The position numbers and the translations under genes were made by a program. From Bacteroidales bacterium (GTDB lineage: Bacteria > Bacteroidota > Bacteroidia > Bacteroidales > JAIOZK01), in contig JAIPBS010000001.1 in the NCBI GenBank assembly GCA_021738625.1, forward strand, positions 62,001-126,000: 64,000 nt of DNA, given 5' to 3'. Positions within the stretch are counted from its first letter, which is position 1; every line of letters begins with the position of its first letter. Under the pieces are notes generated by a model that made no database searches, had not been told where the DNA came from, and saw only the letters and a program-made list of their open reading frames with translations. This document shows, one piece after another, positions 49,696 to 57,257 of this stretch.

Positions 49696-51687
49696 ATGAC
49701 AAACAAAGGCACATACGACCAACTGGTATTCACTGAAAAAGACAAATGCAGGGTATGCTATACCTGCGTCAGGGAATGCCCCGTGAAGGCCATCAAGATT
49801 TCTGATGGGCAGGCGGAGGTCATGCATGAGCGTTGTATCGCCTGTGGCAATTGTGTGAAGGTATGCAGCCAGGGAGCCAAGGTATTCCTTTCGACCATAG
49901 AGGCCGTCGAACGCCTGCTTGAATCAGGGGAAAAAACGGCAGCCATCGTGGCGCCCAGCTTTCCCGCTGAATTCAGTGAAGTGGATGAGTACGGATTGTT
50001 TGTCGGAATGCTACGGAAACTTGGGTTTGATTATGTTAATGAAGTGGCTTTCGGCGCCGACATGGTTTCAAGGGAATACAAGGATTTGCTCGACAAAAGC
50101 GACGGGCCCTGGATTTCATCGGATTGTCCTGCAATTGTAAATTACATCAGGCACTATCACTCCAATCTGATCGAAAACCTGGCGCCCATCGCTTCTCCTA
50201 TGGTTGCCGTTACGCGCATCCTCAAAAAGAAATATGGCGACAAGTTGCGGGTGGTCTTCATCGGACCCTGCATCGCCAAAAAAGCCGAATCATCAGAGGT
50301 GGACGCCGTCCTCACCTTTAAGGAATTAAAATTAATGTTTGAAGCAAAGAAAATCACCCCCGGCGTGGTGGGGTCCTCACAATTTGACCCTCCTCATGCC
50401 GGTAAAGGTTCAATTTTTCCCATCAGCCGGGGGTTGCTTCAAAACATGGGCATACAGGAAGACATCAGCGAAGGAAATGTGACGGTTGCCGCCGGCAGGC
50501 AGAACTTCCGGGAAGCCATCAACGAATTTGAAAACAGACAACTGGAATCCAAACACCTGGAGTTGCTTTGCTGCGACGGATGCATCCTGGGAGCAGGTAT
50601 GAGCGCCCCGGGCAAGAAATATGCACGCCGCGCAAGAGTGACCAAATTTGTTCAAGACAAACTGAAAAACATTGACAATGATCAGTGGGAAAAAGATATA
50701 GAAGATTTTAAGGAAGTTGATTACCGCCAGGAATTTGATGCCGCCGACAGGCAGATCAATGAACCCTCGGAAGAACAAATCAGGAGAGTGCTCAAAAGCA
50801 TGGGCAAAACCAAAGAGATAGACCTGCTGAACTGCGGGGCCTGCGGTTACGACACCTGCCGTGAGCATGCCATCGCGATCGTGCAGGGTCTGGCCGAGAA
50901 TGAGATGTGCCTGCCCTTCACCATCGAAAGGCTGCACAATTCCATTGACAAGCTAAATTTCTCGAACAGGGAACTGGCCAACGCCAAGATGGCCCTGAAA
51001 CAATCGGAAAAGCTGGCCCATATGGGACAACTTTCAGCCGGCATCGCTCACGAGCTGAACAATCCGTTGGGCGTGATCACCATGTACAGCAACATCCTGA
51101 AAGACGAATCAAAACAAGATGACCCCGTTCGCCAGGACCTGGAGCTGATCGTAGAACAAACCGACCGCTGCAGGAAAATTGTGGGCGGACTGCTCAACTT
51201 TGCAAGGCAGAACCAGGTAAAGCTCAGCGATACCGATATGGATGAGTTCATTAAAAACAGCATCAGCTCCATCATCAAACCTAAAAACGTTAAGATCAGT
51301 TATGAGAACAAGGCTCAAGATACAATCGCAAAGATCGACAGGGACCAGATGATGCAGGTGCTGACCAACCTGGAAAAGAACGCGGTGGAAGCCATGCCGC
51401 AAGAAGGCGAGCTCAGGCTTTCGCTGGAAGATGATAAAGATTACATCATCATCAACATAAGCGATACGGGCGGTGGAATCCCCCCGGAAAACATGGAAAA
51501 ACTGTTTACGCCTTTCTTCACCACCAAGGAGATCGGCAAAGGCACCGGGCTCGGACTTCCGCTGGTTTACGGTATCGTGAAGATGCACAAAGGAAAAATT
51601 GATGTGAAATCCAATACGGATACGGACAAAGGCCCGACAGGCACCACCTTCATCCTGCGGATTCCAAGAGATAAAGACCAATTGTAA
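49696..51687 (+). CDS. H-cluster-domain sensor histidine kinase (HydS-like fused to HisKA/HATPase)
   Basis: 663 residues, soluble. About 15-60 hold two [4Fe-4S] sites ('CRVCYTCVRECP', 'CIACGNCVKVCSQG'). About 75-330 form a hydrogenase-like H domain. L1 is 'SSDCPA' with Cys144 kept but the proton-relay Cys replaced by Asp143. L2 is 'GPCIAKKAE' with Cys192. L3 is 'CCDGCILGAG' with Cys292 and Cys296. All four H-cluster ligands therefore remain, while the catalytic Cys and the Met of MPC are lost. About 375-415 is another Fe-S motif ('NCGACGYDTCREHA' plus a later Cys). A kinase follows: His452 in 'AGIAHELNNPLG', N-box 'LEKNAVEAM', 'DTGGGIPP', 'GTGLGLPLVYGI'. It is predicted to sense H2 or redox state. 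Confidence 0.92.
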   Translation: MTNKGTYDQLVFTEKDKCRVCYTCVRECPVKAIKISDGQAEVMHERCIACGNCVKVCSQGAKVFLSTIEAVERLLESGEKTAAIVAPSFPAEFSEVDEYGLFVGMLRKLGFDYVNEVAFGADMVSREYKDLLDKSDGPWISSDCPAIVNYIRHYHSNLIENLAPIASPMVAVTRILKKKYGDKLRVVFIGPCIAKKAESSEVDAVLTFKELKLMFEAKKITPGVVGSSQFDPPHAGKGSIFPISRGLLQNMGIQEDISEGNVTVAAGRQNFREAINEFENRQLESKHLELLCCDGCILGAGMSAPGKKYARRARVTKFVQDKLKNIDNDQWEKDIEDFKEVDYRQEFDAADRQINEPSEEQIRRVLKSMGKTKEIDLLNCGACGYDTCREHAIAIVQGLAENEMCLPFTIERLHNSIDKLNFSNRELANAKMALKQSEKLAHMGQLSAGIAHELNNPLGVITMYSNILKDESKQDDPVRQDLELIVEQTDRCRKIVGGLLNFARQNQVKLSDTDMDEFIKNSISSIIKPKNVKISYENKAQDTIAKIDRDQMMQVLTNLEKNAVEAMPQEGELRLSLEDDKDYIIINISDTGGGIPPENMEKLFTPFFTTKEIGKGTGLGLPLVYGIVKMHKGKIDVKSNTDTDKGPTGTTFILRIPRDKDQL

Positions 51688-51708
51688 ATGATTTAAAGCT
51701 GAAATGAG

Positions 51709-52104
51709 ATGAATAGCGAAATGAAGAAAATATTGCTGGTTGACGACGACATGGATTATCTGTTCGTGACCAAATCCACCATCAAAAACATGGGATTTGA
51801 AGTCGTTACCGCTGAAGGGCAGAAAGAAGCAGAGGAGAAAATCAAGGAATTCAGGCCTGATCTGGCCATACTCGACCTGATGATGGAAAATGAAGACAGC
51901 GGATTCATCCTCAGCTACAAGCTTAAAAAAAAATATCCGGATGTGCCGGTGATCATCGCCACTTCGGTGACGGCCGAAACCGGCTACACATTCGACCTGA
52001 GCGCTCCCGGTGAAAAGCAATGGATCAAAGCCGATATGTATATGGACAAAGGCATACGCAAAGACCAGCTGCAGCGTGAGATCAGGAAACTGTTAAAACT
52101 TTAA
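51709..52104 (+). CDS. Receiver-only response regulator
   Basis: 131 residues. The acidic site is 'ILLVDDDMDYLFVT', the phosphoacceptor Asp is in 'LAILDLMMENEDSG', Thr is in 'IIATSVTAE' and Lys in 'MYMDKGIRKDQL'. As at 44979, the segment between the Thr and the Lys is longer than usual ('TGYTFDLSAPGEKQWIKADM'). It has no output domain. It lies 21 bases after the H-cluster kinase and is the obvious first phosphate acceptor for it. The next gene, a receiver-kinase hybrid, follows in the same transcript. Confidence 0.88.
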   Translation: MNSEMKKILLVDDDMDYLFVTKSTIKNMGFEVVTAEGQKEAEEKIKEFRPDLAILDLMMENEDSGFILSYKLKKKYPDVPVIIATSVTAETGYTFDLSAPGEKQWIKADMYMDKGIRKDQLQREIRKLLKL

Positions 52105-52131
52105 TTGTTAAACATTTTAATCCTCAACACC

Positions 52132-53277
52132 ATGGCAACATTAAAAACATTGATCGTTGATGACGAGCCCGGGATCAGATCGGGAATCAACCGGATCCTG
52201 CGAAATTTCAGCGTTGGCTATCCGTTCATGGATGAGGATTTTGACTTCGATGCCATTGATGCAGCAACCGGAGAAGAAGCCATTGAAATCCTCAACAGCC
52301 AACAGATCGACATTGTTTTGCTCGACAACAAATTGCCGGGCATGGACGGGATCGATGTGCTGGAATACATCAACAAAAAACAAATGGACCTGGCCGTGAT
52401 GATGATCACCTCCTATGCTTCACTGGAACTGGCCATCAAGGCAACCAATAACGGGGCATACAATTTCGTGCCCAAACCATTCACCCCCGATGAACTGAGG
52501 TCTTCCATCGAGAATATCGCCAAACACCTTTTCCTGAAAAGGATGACACGCCGTATGCAAGAGGAAGGAAAACAGATCCGCTTCCAGTTTTTGTCGGTGC
52601 TGTCGCATGAGCTGAAATCACCACTCAACGCCGTTGAAGGATACCTGAAAATGATGCAGGAACGGCAGGTGGGCGATAAGCTGGATGACTACGAAAAAAT
52701 GATCGACCGCTCGCTGGTCAGGATCAAAGGCATGCGCAGCCTCATCATGGACCTGCTCGATCTTACCAAACTCGAATCGGGTAAAAAACAAAAAGAACTT
52801 AAAAAGATCGACCTGAATGATGTGGCAAAAATGGCCATAGACACCATGGAGCCCTATGCCATACAAAGAAATGTGAAGGTAAACTTCGACCCGGTGGAAG
52901 ACGCCACCCTGACAGCGGATGTCGAAGAAATGGAGATCATCTTCAACAACCTGATATCCAATGCCATCAAATACAATAAAGATGGCGGACAGGTAAATGT
53001 TTTCCTGAAACCGGATGATCTGAACATCAGCATCAGAGTTGAAGATACCGGCATCGGCATGTCGGAGGAAGAGCTTTCGAACATCTTCCAGGAATTTGTC
53101 AGGATCAAAAACCAGAAAACCCGCCAGATCACGGGTAGCGGCCTTGGTCTGTCGATCGTGAAAAAACTCACGGAAGAATACGGAGGCGACATCCATGTGA
53201 AAAGCAAGCCCGATGTGGGCAGCACTTTTACGGTGATCCTTCCGGGAACTTTAACAAACAAACCTAAGCAGTCATGA
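52132..53277 (+). CDS. Receiver-histidine kinase hybrid
   Basis: 381 residues from the ATG at 52132; the in-frame TTG at 52105 directly follows the previous stop and is less likely. The N-terminal receiver (about 1-125) has Asp65 in 'IVLLDNKLPGMDG', Thr in 'MMITSYAS' and Lys115 in 'NFVPKPFTPDEL'. A short linker leads to HisKA with His159 in 'LSVLSHELKSPLNAVEGYL' and a full HATPase domain ('EIIFNNLISNAIKYN', 'VEDTGIGMSEEEL', 'GSGLGLSIVKKLTEEYGG'). The receiver-first order means kinase activity is probably controlled by phosphorylation from another kinase, such as the H-cluster kinase two genes upstream. Its stop overlaps the hydG start by 4 bases. Confidence 0.9.
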   Translation: MATLKTLIVDDEPGIRSGINRILRNFSVGYPFMDEDFDFDAIDAATGEEAIEILNSQQIDIVLLDNKLPGMDGIDVLEYINKKQMDLAVMMITSYASLELAIKATNNGAYNFVPKPFTPDELRSSIENIAKHLFLKRMTRRMQEEGKQIRFQFLSVLSHELKSPLNAVEGYLKMMQERQVGDKLDDYEKMIDRSLVRIKGMRSLIMDLLDLTKLESGKKQKELKKIDLNDVAKMAIDTMEPYAIQRNVKVNFDPVEDATLTADVEEMEIIFNNLISNAIKYNKDGGQVNVFLKPDDLNISIRVEDTGIGMSEEELSNIFQEFVRIKNQKTRQITGSGLGLSIVKKLTEEYGGDIHVKSKPDVGSTFTVILPGTLTNKPKQS

Positions 53278-54704
53278 AATTTATTCCGGGAAAATATAAG
53301 ATCCGGGATGAGTCGATGAAGCCTTTCATCGATTCGGAGGAAATATGGTCTTACCTCAAACAAGAAGCTCCCTCCCGGGAACGGGTAAGGGAAGTGATCG
53401 CCAGATCGCTGGACAAGAAAAGACTCAGCCTAGAAGAAACGGCCGTATTGCTCAACACCAGCGATCCGGAAATGATAGAAGAGATCAAAGCCGGCGCCAA
53501 AGCGCTTAAAGAAAAGGTATATGGCAACAGGATCGTGCTGTTTGCCCCGATGTATATTGGCAACCACTGCTCCAACAATTGCAGATATTGCGGATTCAGG
53601 GCCTCAAACAGGGAAGCCATAAGAAAAACATTGAACAGGGAGGAGATCATTACGAATGTGGAAGCCCTGGAAGAAAACGGACAAAAACGACTGATCCTCG
53701 TTTACGGGGAACACAAAAACTATTCTCCCGAATACATCGCCGAAACAGTGAAGACGGTTTACGAAGTGAAGAAGGGAAAGGGCGAGATCAGGAGAGTCAA
53801 TATAAATGCTGCGCCTTTGGACATCGAAGGATACAAAACAGTGAAGGAAGCAGGGATAGGAACGTATCAGGTGTTTCAGGAAACCTATCATCCTAAAGCA
53901 TACAAATGGTACCATCCTTCGGGAAAAAAGGCAGATTATGATTACAGATTGGTATCACTGGACCGGGCCATGGAAGCAGGGATAGATGATGTTGGGATTG
54001 GTGCTTTGTTTGGTTTATATGACTGGCGTTTTGAGGTGATGGGCCTGGTCCGGCATACCAATCATCTGGAGGCTTGTTACAATGTGGGACCGCATACGAT
54101 TTCGTTTCCGCGTTTGCAGAATGCCTCCGCTTATGATATTGATCCGAAATACACTGTTTCGGATGAGGAGTTTATCAGGCTGGTAGCCGTCCTGCGGTTG
54201 GCCGTGCCCTACACTGGCATGATTCTGACGGCAAGGGAGCCAAAGCACATCAGGGAGAAAGTGCTGGAGTTCGGCGTCAGCCAGATCGATGCGGGTACGA
54301 AAATCGAGATCGGCGCTTATTCTGACAAGAAACCGCCCAACCTGCAAGACCTCAACCGGGAACAGTTCCGGATCAATGACGAACGTTCTTTAAATGATGT
54401 GATCGATGAATTGCTGGAAAAGAATATGCTCCCCTCCTTCTGTACGGCATGTTATAGGCTGGGCAGAACCGGCGAGCACTTCATGGAGTTTTCCGTTCCG
54501 GGGTTCATCAAAAGGTATTGCACCCCCAATGCCATTCTCACCCTGGCCGAATACCTGGTGGATTATGCCGGTGAAGAAACGGCCCGCAAAGGCTGGCAGG
54601 TGATCGAACAAAACAAAAAACAGATCGAGGGATTCAGGAATATGGATGAACTGGATAGAAGGATTGAAAGGATAAAGGAAGGGGAAAGAGATATTTATTT
54701 CTAA
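53274..54704 (+). CDS. hydG: [FeFe] hydrogenase H-cluster maturase HydG
   Basis: 476 residues, radical SAM. It cleaves tyrosine to p-cresol, CO and cyanide and builds the Fe(CO)2(CN)cysteine synthon of the H-cluster. The SAM cluster motif is 'NHCSNNCRYCGFRASN' (CxxxCxYCGF) and the second, C-terminal cluster site is 'CTACYRLGRTGEHFMEF' with a further Cys in 'KRYCTPNAI', the feature that separates HydG from ThiH. It overlaps the kinase hybrid gene by ATGA, which couples maturation genes to the signalling genes. The next maturase gene follows after 148 bases of repeat-bearing DNA. Confidence 0.96.
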   Translation: MKFIPGKYKIRDESMKPFIDSEEIWSYLKQEAPSRERVREVIARSLDKKRLSLEETAVLLNTSDPEMIEEIKAGAKALKEKVYGNRIVLFAPMYIGNHCSNNCRYCGFRASNREAIRKTLNREEIITNVEALEENGQKRLILVYGEHKNYSPEYIAETVKTVYEVKKGKGEIRRVNINAAPLDIEGYKTVKEAGIGTYQVFQETYHPKAYKWYHPSGKKADYDYRLVSLDRAMEAGIDDVGIGALFGLYDWRFEVMGLVRHTNHLEACYNVGPHTISFPRLQNASAYDIDPKYTVSDEEFIRLVAVLRLAVPYTGMILTAREPKHIREKVLEFGVSQIDAGTKIEIGAYSDKKPPNLQDLNREQFRINDERSLNDVIDELLEKNMLPSFCTACYRLGRTGEHFMEFSVPGFIKRYCTPNAILTLAEYLVDYAGEETARKGWQVIEQNKKQIEGFRNMDELDRRIERIKEGERDIYF

Positions 54705-54720
54705 TTCCAGATCATTGGGG

Positions 54721-54781
54721 TCTGGTAATTTTGAAAAGATTCCTCGCTTCGCTCGGAATGACAATCTATTTGGAGGATACA
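54721..54781. repeat. Half copy of the palindromic element (copy D)
   Basis: 'gattcctcgcttcgctcgg' followed by 'aatgacaatctatttgg' matches the left arm of copies A and B; the right arm and the terminal repeat are missing. The element lies between hydG and hydF and may form a small hairpin in their common transcript. The remaining bases to 54852 are low-complexity. Confidence 0.7.
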
Positions 54782-54852
54782 GTGCAAGTTTGAGATTTTG
54801 AGATTTGGTGCTTTAATGAAGAGAATAGTTAACAATATAAAAAATAAATAAA

Positions 54853-56061
54853 ATGTCACGCGGCAGAGACACGAAACCACATATCGGCATCTTCGGACGC
54901 CGGAATTTTGGCAAGAGCTCCTTCATCAATACTTTGGTGAAACAGGATATTGCCATTGTATCGGATCAGCCGGGCACCACCACCGACCCGGTAAAGAAAT
55001 CCATTGAGATCTTCGGCATCGGTCCTGCAGTGATGATCGACACGGCAGGTATTGACGATACCGGGGAACTGGGAATGAAACGGATCAAAAAATCGGTGGA
55101 TGTGATCCGTTCTATCGACCTGGCTATTCTGATGATCGCACAAAACACCTTTGGCAATTATGAAGCGGAACTGATCGACAAGTTCAGTCAATACGATGTG
55201 CCTTACATCATCGTACACAACAAATCGGATATCGAGGCATTGAAACCCGATATGCTCAGCAAGCTGAACGGCTATGCAAAAGAAGACCTTATCGAATTCA
55301 GCTCGGTTGATCCAATCAACCTCGAAACGGTGATCGATCGCATGCGGAAGACCATACCCGAAACCGCCTATCAAAACCCTTCCCTGCTGGGGGACCTGGT
55401 GAATAAAGGTGATATCGTATTGCTGATCACCCCCATCGACTCGGAAGCCCCCGACGGAAGGATGATCCTGCCGCAGGTGATGGCCATCAGGGATGTGCTC
55501 GACAACGATTGCGTGAACATCGTGCTGAAGGAAGATGCCGTGGAAGACTTTTTGAAAAAAACAAACATCAAACCGGCCCTGGCCGTTACCGACAGCCAGA
55601 TGTTTGATCTGGTAGATAAAATGCTGCCCGAAGACATCCCCCTCACAAGCTTTAGCATACTGTTTGCAAGGATGCGTGGGCCGTTTGAAAAATATATTGA
55701 AGGGGCCGCGAAAATTGAGGCATTGCATGAAAACGAGCGGATACTTATATTGGAATCCTGCACCCATCAGGTAAGCTGCGACGACATCGGGCGTTTTAAG
55801 ATTCCCGGTTGGATCAAAAAGCATACCGGGAAAAACATCGAATTTGATGTGGTGGCCAGCCTGAACAAGCTCCCCCGCCCGATCACCAAATATGCCCTGG
55901 TGATCCAGTGCGGAGGCTGCGTGATCACAAGGAAACAACTTGCAGGAAGACTCAAACCGGCCATTGATGCCGGCATTCCGGTGACAAATTATGGCATGGC
56001 CATTTCTTATTTACACGGCATATTCGACAGGGCCATTGCACCATTTTTTAACTATGATTGA
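54853..56061 (+). CDS. hydF: [FeFe] hydrogenase maturation GTPase HydF
   Basis: 402 residues. The N-terminal Ras-like GTPase domain has the P-loop 'GIFGRRNFGKSSFINTL', switch 'PGTTTDPV', 'DTAGIDDTG' and 'VHNKSDIEAL'. A dimerisation domain follows. The C-terminal cluster-binding part has 'LESCTHQVSCDD' and 'IQCGGCVITRKQ', the CxHx..CxxC ligands of its [4Fe-4S] scaffold. HydF assembles the diiron precursor and delivers it to the hydrogenase. The hydE gene begins immediately after it. Confidence 0.96.
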   Translation: MSRGRDTKPHIGIFGRRNFGKSSFINTLVKQDIAIVSDQPGTTTDPVKKSIEIFGIGPAVMIDTAGIDDTGELGMKRIKKSVDVIRSIDLAILMIAQNTFGNYEAELIDKFSQYDVPYIIVHNKSDIEALKPDMLSKLNGYAKEDLIEFSSVDPINLETVIDRMRKTIPETAYQNPSLLGDLVNKGDIVLLITPIDSEAPDGRMILPQVMAIRDVLDNDCVNIVLKEDAVEDFLKKTNIKPALAVTDSQMFDLVDKMLPEDIPLTSFSILFARMRGPFEKYIEGAAKIEALHENERILILESCTHQVSCDDIGRFKIPGWIKKHTGKNIEFDVVASLNKLPRPITKYALVIQCGGCVITRKQLAGRLKPAIDAGIPVTNYGMAISYLHGIFDRAIAPFFNYD

Positions 56062-56066
56062 ATACA

Positions 56067-57152
56067 ATGAAAAACAGCTCTCTATATAATAATTTGGTTA
56101 ATGAATGTTCACGCGAAAACGTGGCAAAACTTCTAAGCGTTGATTCGGAGGTTGAATTAAACGAGCTGTATAAACATGCATTAAACACAAAAAAGCAGTT
56201 CACGGGCAACAACATCTACTTGAGGGGTTTGATCGAATTGTCAAACATCTGCCTTAAAAACTGCTTTTATTGCGGCATCCGCAGAGGGAACGGAAAGGTT
56301 GAAAGATACCAGATGGGATTTAGGGAGATTGTGGATGCCGCTGTTTATGCATGGAAGAATAAATTCGGATCCATTGTGATCCAGTCCGGTGAAAGGAACG
56401 ACAAAGCTTTTGTTTTGTATATCGAAGAATTGCTGGAAGAGATTCACCGGCGAACCAATCATGAATTGGGCGTTACGCTAAGCCTGGGCGAACAAACAGA
56501 AGAAACCTATAAAAGATGGTTTGAGCGCGGAGCCCATCGTTACCTGCTGCGCATCGAAAGCAGCAACGAAGATCTGTTTTACAAGATCCATCCCAAAGAT
56601 GAGCGGCATTCATACACCAAACGGTTAAAAGCGCTGGAAACCATTAAAAAGACAGGGTATCAAACCGGAACGGGGATAATGATCGGACTTCCCTTTCAAA
56701 CAATTGATCACCTGGCAGACGACCTGATCTTTATAAAAGAATTCGGTATCGACATGGTGGGCATGGGCCCTTACCTGGAACATGAGGACACCCCACTTTA
56801 CGAACACAGGCATCTGATTCCCTCCTCTGCCGTCAGGTTCAGGCGCACGCTCAATATGATCGCAAGCTTAAGGCTGCTGATGCCCAATATCAATATTGCA
56901 TCGGCCACGGCCCTTGAAACCCTCGACCCCAATGGCAGGATCATGGCATTACAGGCAGGCGCCAATGTATTTATGCCTAACCTCACACCGGAAGAAAACG
57001 CCATCAATTATTTCCTTTATAAAAACAAACCCCTTTACAATGGGCAAGTTATAAAATACCTGAAGGATTTTGAGGTCAAACTGCAGAAGAGCGCACAATT
57101 GATCGGTTACGGAGAGCAGGGAAATTCACAGAGATACGCAGCCCGTGTGTAA
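56067..57152 (+). CDS. hydE: [FeFe] hydrogenase H-cluster maturase HydE
   Basis: 361 residues from the ATG at 56067; the in-frame TTG at 56058 overlaps the hydF stop and remains possible. The radical SAM motif is 'CLKNCFYCGIRRGNGKVERY' (CxxxCxYCGxR), followed by 'IQSGERNDKAFVLYIEELLE', 'TLSLGEQTEETYKRWFE' and 'YLLRIESSNEDLFYKIHP', all typical of HydE. It converts the HydG product towards the azadithiolate-bridged diiron precursor. With hydG and hydF this makes the maturation set complete. Confidence 0.95.
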   Translation: MKNSSLYNNLVNECSRENVAKLLSVDSEVELNELYKHALNTKKQFTGNNIYLRGLIELSNICLKNCFYCGIRRGNGKVERYQMGFREIVDAAVYAWKNKFGSIVIQSGERNDKAFVLYIEELLEEIHRRTNHELGVTLSLGEQTEETYKRWFERGAHRYLLRIESSNEDLFYKIHPKDERHSYTKRLKALETIKKTGYQTGTGIMIGLPFQTIDHLADDLIFIKEFGIDMVGMGPYLEHEDTPLYEHRHLIPSSAVRFRRTLNMIASLRLLMPNINIASATALETLDPNGRIMALQAGANVFMPNLTPEENAINYFLYKNKPLYNGQVIKYLKDFEVKLQKSAQLIGYGEQGNSQRYAARV

Positions 57153-57200
57153 ATATGCCTGTGCCTTTGTATTATTCAGGGATTTGTCGGGGAAATCTTT

Positions 57201-57208
57201 TATATTTG
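57201..57208 (+). promoter_or_regulatory. -7-like box before the Cache kinase-like gene
   Basis: TATATTTG fits TAnnTTTG and lies 50 bases before the ATG at 57258. No well-spaced -33 box is seen. It suggests that the last signalling gene may have its own promoter. Confidence 0.35.
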
Positions 57209-57257
57209 TCTATTGGGAAAGATGATCTAACAATAGATTAATTGAAGGCATTGCTAT

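Noticed and set aside
54855-55938. 360-codon antisense frame over hydF
   Set aside because: Shadow of the well-supported hydF gene on the plus strand.
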